A stretch of DNA of 64,000 bases, from NCBI RefSeq assembly GCF_037478305.1, contig NZ_JBBGAZ010000013.1, forward strand, positions 17,861 to 81,860, given 5' to 3'. The notes beneath the pieces are model-generated. The model was given only the letters and a program-made list of their open reading frames with translations. It did no database searches and was not told the origin of the DNA. The position numbers and the translations under genes were made by a program. Positions 8,695-16,252 of the stretch are shown piece after piece; position 1 is the stretch's first letter, and each line of letters begins with the position of its first letter. Source of the DNA: Cognatishimia coralii. Lineage in GTDB: Bacteria > Pseudomonadota > Alphaproteobacteria > Rhodobacterales > Rhodobacteraceae.

Positions 8695-8907
8695 TCAGCG
8701 TCGCGGGGCGACCAGCGCTGATGGGTCGACAGAGAGAGCTGCAGCAATCTTTTCCAACATGTCCAAAGATGCCGCGTATTTGGCGTTTTCGAGCTTGCCC
8801 ATGTAGCCTCGATTCACACCCGCGCGCAGGGCGAGTTCTTCTTGGCTCAGCCCACGCGCGCGGCGTAAATCCTGGATGTTGAGGGCAACTCGGTCGCGTA
8901 GCTTCAT
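8695..8907 (-). CDS. Small XRE-family HTH regulator
   Basis: The 70-residue protein is essentially one Cro/C1-type helix-turn-helix: LRRARGLSQEELALRAGVNR, then LENAKYAASLDMLEKIAAAL. There is no extra domain. It stands alone between the secretion genes and the etf operon with only a weak ribosome site. It could control the T4SS genes or be the antitoxin-like remnant of another module. Confidence 0.7.
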   Translation of the reverse strand: MKLRDRVALNIQDLRRARGLSQEELALRAGVNRGYMGKLENAKYAASLDMLEKIAAALSVDPSALVAPRR

Positions 8908-9031
8908 GCCCAGAAAACGGACATGAAGAGCAGTATTTAACCACGCGATATACTATACATTCTGGAGCGAAGGCAACTTTGATAAGAAATGCAAATTGGT
9001 GTTTGAATCGCTCTGTCAGTCCAATGTCTCC

Positions 9032-9070
9032 AAAAAAGCGGGTCGGCACAACATTTCGGCTGGCCGACCC
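9032..9070 (-). terminator. Rho-independent terminator after etfA
   Basis: On the minus strand a perfect 8-bp stem GGGTCGGC / GCCGACCC is followed by GCTTTTTT. It lies 14 bp beyond the etfA stop and closes the long minus-strand catabolic gene set. Confidence 0.85.
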
Positions 9071-9083
9071 AGTCAGGGAGGAT

Positions 9084-10010
9084 TCACAGTTTCTCGGTGA
9101 GTTCCGGTACAGCCTGGAACAGGTCGGCGACCAAACCGAAATCGGCAACCTGGAAGATCGGAGCCTCTTCGTCTTTGTTGATCGCAACGATGACCTTCGA
9201 GTCCTTCATGCCAGCCAAGTGCTGGATGGCACCCGAGATGCCCACGGCGATATACAGTTCCGGGGCAACAACCTTGCCGGTCTGACCAACTTGCAGGTCG
9301 TTCGGGGCATAGCCCGAGTCAACAGCTGCGCGCGACGCACCAACGGCGGCGCCCAGCTTGTCGGCCAGTTTCTCGATCAGGGCGAAGTCCTCTTCCGAGC
9401 CAACGCCACGGCCACCCGACACAACAACGCCAGCCGAGGTCAGCTCGGGGCGGTCGCTTTCGGCAACCTTGTCTTCAACCCATTCCGACAAGCCGGGGTT
9501 GTCAGCAGCGCCGATGGCCTCGACCCCAGCCGAACCGCCTTCGCCAGCGGCGTCGAAGGTCGACGTACGGAAGGTGATGACCTTCTTGGCGTCTTTCGAT
9601 TTGACGGTCTGCATGGCGTTACCGGCATAGATCGGGCGCTCGAACGTGTCGCCATCGACTACGGCGGTCGCGTCCGAAATCACCATCACGTCCAGCAGAG
9701 CCGCAACGCGCGGCATGACGTTTTTGGCGTCGGTGGTGGCCGGGGCAACGATGTGCTCGTAATCGCCAGCCAGCGATACGATCAGGGCTGCGGTCGGCTC
9801 GGCCAGGCGGTGACCCAGCGATGCGTCTTCGGCAACCAGAACCTTGGCCACGCCGTCGATCTTGGCGGCGGCTTCACCAGCGGCGGCGGCAGATGCGCCA
9901 GCGGCCAGAACGGTTACATCACCCAGCGCTTTCGCAGCGGTGACAGCCTTGGCGGTGGCGTCCAGCGCCAGTTCACCATTGGTAACTTCAGCAAGAAGAA
10001 GAACAGCCAT
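9084..10010 (-). CDS. etfA: Electron transfer flavoprotein alpha subunit
   Basis: This 308-residue FAD-binding subunit of ETF passes electrons from acyl-CoA dehydrogenases to ETF-ubiquinone oxidoreductase. The C-terminal FAD domain is intact: SGGRGVGSEEDF, GASRAAVDSG, VGQTGKVV, AVGISGAIQHLAGM and INKDEEAPIF. It begins within the etfB stop codon. It is canonical and complete, and quite different from the second ETF alpha at 33.6 kb. Location downstream of beta-oxidation genes suggests it serves the acyl-CoA dehydrogenase at 20.7 kb, although ETF is usually a chromosomal housekeeping function. Confidence 0.95.
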   Translation of the reverse strand: MAVLLLAEVTNGELALDATAKAVTAAKALGDVTVLAAGASAAAAGEAAAKIDGVAKVLVAEDASLGHRLAEPTAALIVSLAGDYEHIVAPATTDAKNVMPRVAALLDVMVISDATAVVDGDTFERPIYAGNAMQTVKSKDAKKVITFRTSTFDAAGEGGSAGVEAIGAADNPGLSEWVEDKVAESDRPELTSAGVVVSGGRGVGSEEDFALIEKLADKLGAAVGASRAAVDSGYAPNDLQVGQTGKVVAPELYIAVGISGAIQHLAGMKDSKVIVAINKDEEAPIFQVADFGLVADLFQAVPELTEKL

Positions 10011-10768
10011 TATACAGCCCCCGCTTCCTTGAGTTTCGACACAAGCTCGTCCACCGAGCCAACGATGATGCCAGCGGCGCGTTCTGCCGGCTCCGAGGTC
10101 TTCACGATCTCGAGGCGCGGGGTCACGTCAACGCCGTAATCCGCAGCGGTCTTTTCGTCCAGCGGCTTTTTCTTGGCTTTCATGATGTTCGGCAGCGACG
10201 CATAGCGCGGTTCGTTCAGGCGCAGGTCAACGGTGATGATCGACGGCATCTTGACCTTGATGGTCTGCAGGCCGCCGTCGACTTCGCGGGTCACAACGGC
10301 GTTGTCGCCGTCAATGTCCAGTTCCGAGGCAAAGGTGCCTTGCGACCAGCCCAAGAGGGCCGACAGCATCTGACCGGTGGCGTTCATGTCGTTGTCGATG
10401 GCTTGCTTGCCCGCCAGAACCAGGCCGGGCTGCTCTTCTTCAACAACTTTCGCCAGGATTTTGGCCACGGCCAGCGGCTCGATGTCGTTGTGCACATCAT
10501 CAGCAGCGTTGACCAGAATGGCGCGGTCTGCGCCCATGGCCAGAGCCGTGCGCAGGGTTTCCTGAGCCTGCTTCACACCGATCGACACGACGACGATCTC
10601 CTCCGCTTTGCCGGCTTCTTTGAGGCGGATCGCCTCTTCGACAGCGATTTCGTCGAACGGGTTCATCGACATTTTCACGTTGGCGAGATCAACTCCGCTT
10701 CCGTCCGCTTTCACACGAATCTTCACGTTGTAGTCAATCACGCGCTTTACAGGCACAAGTACCTTCAT
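10010..10768 (-). CDS. etfB: Electron transfer flavoprotein beta subunit
   Basis: This 252-residue AMP-binding beta subunit has the opening KVLVPVKRVIDYNVKIRV, the ETF-beta signature region around GKQAIDNDMNATGQM, and the recognition-loop part RYASLPNIMKAKKKPL, which docks to dehydrogenases. It forms an operon with etfA, in the usual order beta then alpha. Confidence 0.95.
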   Translation of the reverse strand: MKVLVPVKRVIDYNVKIRVKADGSGVDLANVKMSMNPFDEIAVEEAIRLKEAGKAEEIVVVSIGVKQAQETLRTALAMGADRAILVNAADDVHNDIEPLAVAKILAKVVEEEQPGLVLAGKQAIDNDMNATGQMLSALLGWSQGTFASELDIDGDNAVVTREVDGGLQTIKVKMPSIITVDLRLNEPRYASLPNIMKAKKKPLDEKTAADYGVDVTPRLEIVKTSEPAERAAGIIVGSVDELVSKLKEAGAV

Positions 10769-11192
10769 GGGCGTTGGGCTCCTCTTCCATTTTCATTTTC
10801 TATCCAGTTCGACGAATACGTTCTTTGCGTTGGTCCGGCTTCCCAATGAGGCGTCGATGGCTTGGCCCTTGGTGTGGAGTGAAATCTGGATGCAGGTTTC
10901 CATTGTCATTGTCCAAATTGTTGAGGATGAGGTCGCGCTTAACCAAATTCTATCCTGTAGAGGCTGCAATGAAATCGATGACGTCGATCTTGAGGCCGAT
11001 GGTGTTGGGGTTGTAGGCCGTTGAGCTCTCAGTGTGTTCTCAGTTCTTGGTCATAAGAGCGGCACCAGCACTGCTGGTGCCGCGAGTTGATCGCCCGTGG
11101 GGAGGTGGGTGGGCGATCTCTGTTAGATAACATGTTTCAAACCAACTTATTGTGGTTCCAAACGCTGACAAACCTGTCTTTTGATCTTTCGT
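10769..11192. promoter_or_regulatory. 424-bp gap with two hairpins between thiolase and etfB
   Basis: No convincing gene is present. Two perfect inverted repeats stand side by side: 11059-11083 (11-bp arms GCGGCACCAGC with a 3-nt loop) and 11089-11119 (arms GATCGCCC / GGGCGATC). Neither is followed by a T-run on the minus strand, so they may be processing or stabilising stems rather than classical terminators. The etfBA promoter is expected between about 10770 and 11000. Confidence 0.6.
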
Positions 11193-12392
11193 TCAAATGC
11201 CCTCTAAAGCTATGGCTATGCCCTGACCCACACCGATGCACATAGCCGACAATGCTCTTTCCCCGGCCTTAAGATCCAAGCTGGCAGTTCCTGTTATTCG
11301 CGCTCCTGACATGCCGAGCGGGTGGCCCAAAGCGATTGCGCCACCGTGTGGGTTGATGCGGGGGTCGTTATCTGCAATTCCGAGCGCGCGCAGCGTTGCC
11401 AAACTTTGAGAGGCGAATGCTTCGTTTAATTCGATTCTCGCGAAGTCGGCCTGGTTCAAACCCAAGCTATCCATGAGTTTGATCGACGCTGGCGCCGGGC
11501 CATAACCCATTATGCGTGGTGGCACGCCCGCAGTCGCTCCGCCGAGCACCTTCGCAATGGGCCTGAGGCCGTGCTGCTTTGCCGCTTTTTTGCTGGCGAG
11601 GATCAGCGCAGCTGCACCGTCGTTGACGCCAGAAGCATTGCCCGCTGTTACAGTTCCTCCTGCCTTTGCAATGGCACCCAGCTTCTGTAGTCCTTCAAAT
11701 GTGGTTGAAGCTCTCGGGTGCTCATCGGTATTAACGACAATCGGATCGCCTTTACGTTGAGGAATAGTTACTGGTACAATTTCTTTGGCGAGGCGACCAT
11801 TGGCTTGCGCTTTTGCTGCCTTCTGCTGCGAGTAAAGCGCAAACTTGTCTTGATCCGCGCGATTGACGTTGAAGTCTTCCGCCACGTTCTCGGCGGTTTC
11901 GGGCATACTGTCGACGCCGTATTGGTCTTTCATAAGCTTGTTGACGAAACGCCACCCGATGGTTGTGTCATGCACCTCGTTTGCCCTTGTAAAGGCGGCA
12001 GGTGCCTTTGGAATCACGAACGGCGCGCGAGACATGCTTTCGACGCCGCCAGCAATTATCATTTCGGCTTCGCCAGATTTGATTGCTCGCGCCGCAGTGA
12101 TCACCGCATCCATACCTGATCCGCATAGACGATTCATCGTTGTTCCAGGAACGGTTTCCGGGAATCCCGCCAACAAAAGCGACATGCGCGCCACGTTGCG
12201 ATTGTCTTCGCCGGCCTGATTGGCGCAACCGTAGATCACCTCGTCGATGGCCCCTAAATCAAGGTAAGAGTTACGATTGGCCAGCGCCTTAAGCGGAATT
12301 GCGCCCAAGTCATCTGCCCGCACAGACGAAAGAGTACCACCATACCGGCCAATTGGTGTGCGGATGTAATCGCAAATGAAAGCATCAGTCAT
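11193..12392 (-). CDS. pcaF: Acetyl-CoA acyltransferase, beta-ketoadipyl-CoA thiolase type
   Basis: This 399-residue thiolase has all catalytic residues: nucleophile Cys in NRLCGSGMDA (about residue 90), His in GGAIALGHPLGMSG, and the second Cys in AMCIGVGQG. The N-terminus (DAFICDYIRTPIGRYGG) and the long loop are typical of PcaF/PaaJ-type enzymes, which cleave 3-oxoadipyl-CoA to succinyl-CoA and acetyl-CoA. In this cluster it would catalyse the last step of adipyl-CoA breakdown. General FadA-like activity cannot be excluded. Confidence 0.85.
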   Translation of the reverse strand: MTDAFICDYIRTPIGRYGGTLSSVRADDLGAIPLKALANRNSYLDLGAIDEVIYGCANQAGEDNRNVARMSLLLAGFPETVPGTTMNRLCGSGMDAVITAARAIKSGEAEMIIAGGVESMSRAPFVIPKAPAAFTRANEVHDTTIGWRFVNKLMKDQYGVDSMPETAENVAEDFNVNRADQDKFALYSQQKAAKAQANGRLAKEIVPVTIPQRKGDPIVVNTDEHPRASTTFEGLQKLGAIAKAGGTVTAGNASGVNDGAAALILASKKAAKQHGLRPIAKVLGGATAGVPPRIMGYGPAPASIKLMDSLGLNQADFARIELNEAFASQSLATLRALGIADNDPRINPHGGAIALGHPLGMSGARITGTASLDLKAGERALSAMCIGVGQGIAIALEGI

Positions 12393-12490
12393 TTGTGGAC
12401 TTCCTGATCTACCTTGAAACTAGCTGAAAGCACCTGCGGTGTGGTTCATTGAAATTCTTCGACTTCTTTTTTCGCAGGGTTGCACAAGTG

Positions 12491-12518
12491 CCCCCGCAAG
12501 GACCAAGCCTTGCGGGGG
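12491..12518 (-). other. Intercistronic stem-loop between SDR and thiolase genes
   Basis: A perfect 11-bp stem (CCCCCGCAAGG / CCTTGCGGGGG, 6-nt loop) lies 16 bp after the dehydrogenase stop codon. No T-run follows on the minus strand. Confidence 0.7.
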
Positions 12519-12533
12519 GAAGCAACAGTGATT

Positions 12534-13289
12534 TCAATTCGCTGTGTATCCGCCATCGACGACAATTTCTGCGCCGTGAACGAAGGATGAGTCATCAGAC
12601 GCCAGGAACAACACGGCGTTAGAAACCTCTTCCGGCTTGCTTGGACGTTTCAGTAGGGTTGCACCAAGAATAGCTTCACGCGTTGCTTCGTCGCTGTGCA
12701 GCAAATCCTTGGTCATCGGGGTGTCGATAACGCCGGGGTGGATAGAGTTCACACGAATCCCACTGTCTGCCAGATCGACGGCACAGGATTTAGTCAGTAA
12801 CCGAACCGCGCCTTTTGAGCCAATGTAGGCTCCTGCGGATGCGGCGCCGACAATGCCATAAATTGATGAAATGTTGATAATCGAAGCGTTTCCAGATTTT
12901 TTCATCAACGGCACAGCGGCGCGAATGCCCAGATATACACCGCGAACATTAACGTCGAAAGTCATGTCAAACTCTTCAGGTGTAGTCTCGTGAAGAGGCT
13001 TCAGAATGAGAATGCCTGCGTTGTTCACTAGAATATCCAAACGACCTGTTTTGGATTGTACCGCGGAAATGACTTTGGCCCACTCGGTTTCCTGGGTTAC
13101 ATCATGTTGGATAAATTCGGCTTGGCCACCGGACGCTACAATATTCTTAACTACGGTTTCACCCGCTTCCGCATCGCGGTCAGTTACAAAGACCTGTGCG
13201 CCTTCGCGAGCTAGCAATTCGCTGTGGGCTTTGCCCATGCCCATCGCACCACCTGTTACCAGGGCAATTTTACCTGAAATACGTCCCAT
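12534..13289 (-). CDS. Short-chain dehydrogenase, candidate cycloalkanol dehydrogenase
   Basis: This 251-residue classical SDR has the cofactor motif TGGAMGMG (residues 13-20), NNAG at about 89 and a catalytic Ser-Tyr-Lys set (NISSIYG, then AYIGSKGA). Asp at the end of beta-2 (VTDRD) favours NAD over NADP. The C-terminal GAEIVVDGGYTAN is typical of the family. Lying next to a Baeyer-Villiger monooxygenase, it plausibly oxidises a cyclic alcohol to the ketone (ChnA/CpnA role). Sequence alone does not fix the substrate. Confidence 0.85.
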   Translation of the reverse strand: MGRISGKIALVTGGAMGMGKAHSELLAREGAQVFVTDRDAEAGETVVKNIVASGGQAEFIQHDVTQETEWAKVISAVQSKTGRLDILVNNAGILILKPLHETTPEEFDMTFDVNVRGVYLGIRAAVPLMKKSGNASIINISSIYGIVGAASAGAYIGSKGAVRLLTKSCAVDLADSGIRVNSIHPGVIDTPMTKDLLHSDEATREAILGATLLKRPSKPEEVSNAVLFLASDDSSFVHGAEIVVDGGYTAN

Positions 13290-13322
13290 TCTCTTTCTCC
13301 CTTTATTGATTGCTAATCAGCG

Positions 13323-13353
13323 ATTGCCGGGGCATCTAAGAAGCCCCGGCAAT
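13323..13353 (-). other. Intercistronic stem-loop after the monooxygenase gene
   Basis: A perfect 11-bp stem (ATTGCCGGGGC / GCCCCGGCAAT, 9-nt loop) starts 5 bp beyond the monooxygenase stop. No T-run follows on the minus strand. Confidence 0.7.
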
Positions 13354-13357
13354 TTAC

Positions 13358-14995
13358 TTATGCTTCGGCGGTTTCTCGGTCGCGGATCAGAGACGGATAG
13401 CCATCGTCCTTTACCGCACTGATGGCCGTGCGATAGTTCCCGATTCCAGCCATATAGAACATGACCGCGTTCTTTTTGCCGGGGATGTTCGCGCCGAAAA
13501 TCCAGCTTTCTGCCTTAGGGAAGAGGGTCATATCAGCGATTTCTCGACACGTGCCAACCCAGGCATCCCGCGCTTCCACGGTTGGCTCGACACTCTTGAC
13601 GCCCGATTCTTCCATCGTGCTGATCGTCTCAGAGATCCATTCGACTTGGGTTTCAATACTTGGAGGCAAATTTGTGAATGGGCCATTTGGGCCAAGGATC
13701 ATGAAGAAGTTCGGGAAATCGACTTCCATCATGCCAAGATAACCCAGGGGACCTTCCTTCCATGTGTCGCGCATGGTCACACCGCCGCGGCCTCGGAGAT
13801 CCATTTTCACGTAGTTGCCGTCAACAGCGTCAAAACCGGTGGCGAAGATTACGACGTCAAGTTCATGCTCCTCTCCGCTCTCCAAACGAATGCCGTTCGT
13901 AGTGAATTCTGCAATCGGATCGGACTTCACATCTGCAAGTGTCACATTGTCCCGGTTGTAGACGTCGAAATAGTCGTTTCCGCAGAGCGGACGTTTGGCA
14001 TAGAGGTCATTTGGGATTAGCTTTTCAGCAATCTGAGGATCTTTAACGATCTTGCGGATCTTGCCTTTGATGAAGTCGGCGGCTGCGTCGTTGGCAACCT
14101 GACTCGTTGCAATGTCGCAGAAGGTCCCGAACATGAAGTAAAAGCCGCCACCGCGCTGCCATGCAGCTTCAAACACGCGCTCACGCTCTTCCTGAGTCGC
14201 CGTTTCCGCTGGGATAGTGCTTTCTTCGAAGCCAAATGCCACGGCTGAGTTCTTTACTTGATCCCAGATTTGGTCATAGTTTGCCTTTTGCTCGGAAATA
14301 GTTGCTTCGTCTTGGGGCGTGTTGCCGATAGGGACTACATATTGAGCAGAGCGTTGGAAAACCGTCAGGTGTTTCGCAACGGGGGCCGTCGCAGTGATGA
14401 CCTGAACGCCAGTCGAACCAGTGCCGATGATACCAACACGTTTGTTCGACAAATCCACATCTTCCGGCCAGGCGCCTGTGTGCAAAATGCGACCCTTGAA
14501 GTCGTCAACGCCCTTGAAACTTGGCGTGTTTGTTGCAGACAGCAGACCGAGGCCGGTCACCAGATATTTCGCGGTGACTGTCTGCCCGGAGTCCGTCACG
14601 ACGCTCCACAATCCCGTCTCTTCATTGTAGTGTGCACCGTCAACTTTTGTATTGAACTTGTAGCTGCGCCGCAGATCAAGATGGTCCGCCACTTCGTTCA
14701 TGTAGTCCAGGATTTCGGGTTGCGTCAGGTAGCGTGTTTTCCAGTGCCCACGCTTCAGAAGTTCTTTGTCAAAGGAATATCGGTAAACGTAGCTTTCCGT
14801 GTCTGACAGAGCGCCGGGATAGCGATTGTACCACCACGTACCACCAACATCACTTGCACTGTCAAAGCCCTGTACGTTCATTCCTTGCTCGTTGCGCAAC
14901 TTGTGGACGGCGTATAGCCCACCGAAACCTGCACCAATTACAACCGCATCGTAGTCGGCGCCTGTTGTTTTGGTAATCTCTGTCTGTACGTTCAT
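13358..14995 (-). CDS. Baeyer-Villiger monooxygenase (cyclohexanone/cyclopentanone monooxygenase type)
   Basis: This 545-residue type I BVMO inserts oxygen next to a ketone using FAD and NADPH. Visible elements are the FAD site GAGFGG (residues 21-26), the BVMO fingerprint FKGRILHTGAWP (166-177, matching FxGxxxHxxxWP) and the second nucleotide site GTGSTG (191-196). The length equals the CHMO family (about 540). The neighbouring hydrolase and SDR fit a ketone-to-lactone-to-hydroxyacid route. A linear ketone or steroid substrate is possible. Confidence 0.93.
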   Translation of the reverse strand: MNVQTEITKTTGADYDAVVIGAGFGGLYAVHKLRNEQGMNVQGFDSASDVGGTWWYNRYPGALSDTESYVYRYSFDKELLKRGHWKTRYLTQPEILDYMNEVADHLDLRRSYKFNTKVDGAHYNEETGLWSVVTDSGQTVTAKYLVTGLGLLSATNTPSFKGVDDFKGRILHTGAWPEDVDLSNKRVGIIGTGSTGVQVITATAPVAKHLTVFQRSAQYVVPIGNTPQDEATISEQKANYDQIWDQVKNSAVAFGFEESTIPAETATQEERERVFEAAWQRGGGFYFMFGTFCDIATSQVANDAAADFIKGKIRKIVKDPQIAEKLIPNDLYAKRPLCGNDYFDVYNRDNVTLADVKSDPIAEFTTNGIRLESGEEHELDVVIFATGFDAVDGNYVKMDLRGRGGVTMRDTWKEGPLGYLGMMEVDFPNFFMILGPNGPFTNLPPSIETQVEWISETISTMEESGVKSVEPTVEARDAWVGTCREIADMTLFPKAESWIFGANIPGKKNAVMFYMAGIGNYRTAISAVKDDGYPSLIRDRETAEA

Positions 14996-15072
14996 TTCAC
15001 TCCTCCCAGAGCATGACCTCTCGATCTCGCGCTATGCGAGTGACAAGTCGGTTGATGATTGTTTTTGGAAAC

Positions 15073-15100
15073 TGGCCCGCGCTGCATATCAGGCGGGCCA
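15073..15100 (-). other. Intercistronic stem-loop after the hydrolase gene
   Basis: Perfect 8-bp arms TGGCCCGC / GCGGGCCA lie just beyond the hydrolase stop (15108). Confidence 0.6.
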
Positions 15101-15107
15101 AAAATGG

Positions 15108-16010
15108 TCAGAGGCCCTTGTACCAGGCCGCGATCCGACCAAGTTCCTCTGTCGCTTCTGGTGCGCGTCCCGACAGGGCGGGGAAAACGTGCTGCATACC
15201 GTCAACAACAGAGAGCGTCGCATTAACACCCTGTTCTTTTGCCTTTTTGTAAAGGCGCTCAGAGTCGCTGAGCAAAGTTTCTGCGCCGCCAGCATTGATA
15301 TAGAGTGGTGGGTAGCCCGAGAAATCATTCTCCAACGGGTTGGCGAGTGGGTTCAACGGGTTTGTCTCTTCTCCCAGGAACATGCCCGCCATTGCTTCAA
15401 GGATTGGCTTTCCAACCAGGGCGTCGGTTTCGGCGTTAGTTTCCAGTGATGGGCCACGCATCGCCATGTCGAGCCAAGGCGAGTACGCGATAACACCCCC
15501 AGGCAGCGGCAGGCCAAGTTCACGCATCTTGAGTACGCTTGCGACGGCAAGATTGCCACCCGCACTGTCACCTGCCGTCAGAATCTTTGCTGGTTCATAG
15601 CCTTGCTCCAAAAGTGCCTTGTACGCTGCGACTGCGTCTTCAAGCTGAGCCGGGAACGGATGTTCAGGCGCTCGGCGATAATGCAAGATCACGGAAATTA
15701 CGCCCAGTTCCTTGGCAAGGTGACCTGCCATTTTTCTGTGGCTGTCCGCAGATCCTACGGCAAAGCCGCCACCATGCGTATAAACGATCACGCGAGATTT
15801 ATCAGCGCCTTCAGGTAGCGCCCAAATAGCTTCGACCCCTCCCACATGGTCGCTTTTGTAGCTTACATTTTCGGGCTCAAGCGCGGGCTGACCCCATTCG
15901 TCGAACATGCTGCGCAGATTTGCGATCGTCAGGTCTGGGTTCTCGACCATCTGGTCTGTCCAGTTCTGATAAAGCGCTCGGAGCGTGTCTGCTTCTTTGC
16001 TGACTTGCAT
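15108..16010 (-). CDS. Alpha/beta hydrolase of the hormone-sensitive lipase family, candidate lactonase
   Basis: This 300-residue esterase has the HSL-family oxyanion motif HGGGFAVGS (about residues 80-88), nucleophile Ser in GDSAGG (about 148-153), and a C-terminal His in VVDGMQHVF. There is no signal peptide, so it is cytoplasmic. Placed beside the BVMO, it most simply opens the lactone product (ChnC role, giving an omega-hydroxy acid). The same fold is used for many esters. Confidence 0.85.
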   Translation of the reverse strand: MQVSKEADTLRALYQNWTDQMVENPDLTIANLRSMFDEWGQPALEPENVSYKSDHVGGVEAIWALPEGADKSRVIVYTHGGGFAVGSADSHRKMAGHLAKELGVISVILHYRRAPEHPFPAQLEDAVAAYKALLEQGYEPAKILTAGDSAGGNLAVASVLKMRELGLPLPGGVIAYSPWLDMAMRGPSLETNAETDALVGKPILEAMAGMFLGEETNPLNPLANPLENDFSGYPPLYINAGGAETLLSDSERLYKKAKEQGVNATLSVVDGMQHVFPALSGRAPEATEELGRIAAWYKGL

Positions 16011-16181
16011 TGTCTTCCTCCCAGTTTACTCATGCGGCTCAGACGCCGCCTGTTGTCTTTCAAGTCCAACCTGGCTGCACGAACAGCTGAGATTGCCTCG
16101 AGTTTCTGAGTAAACGGGCAGGAGTCTTATGTATTGAACAGTCGTGCTTTGGGTATTGTCATTTCTTGCTCAGTCGATGCA

Positions 16182-16226
16182 AAGGCAGGCAAACACAGTG
16201 TGATAACGGGCTAAATTGCCTGCCTT
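16182..16226 (-). other. Intercistronic stem-loop after the fadJ-like gene
   Basis: A perfect 11-bp inverted repeat (AAGGCAGGCAA / TTGCCTGCCTT) with a 23-nt loop lies in the 242-bp gap between the fusion enzyme and the hydrolase. This gap must also hold any internal promoter. Confidence 0.6.
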
Positions 16227-16252
16227 CAGTTTTGATGAGAAGTGTTTATGAG

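Noticed and set aside
8979..10139. Long plus-strand open frame opposite etfA
   Set aside because: Glycine/valine/arginine-rich translation with no domain, antisense to a canonical ETF alpha gene.
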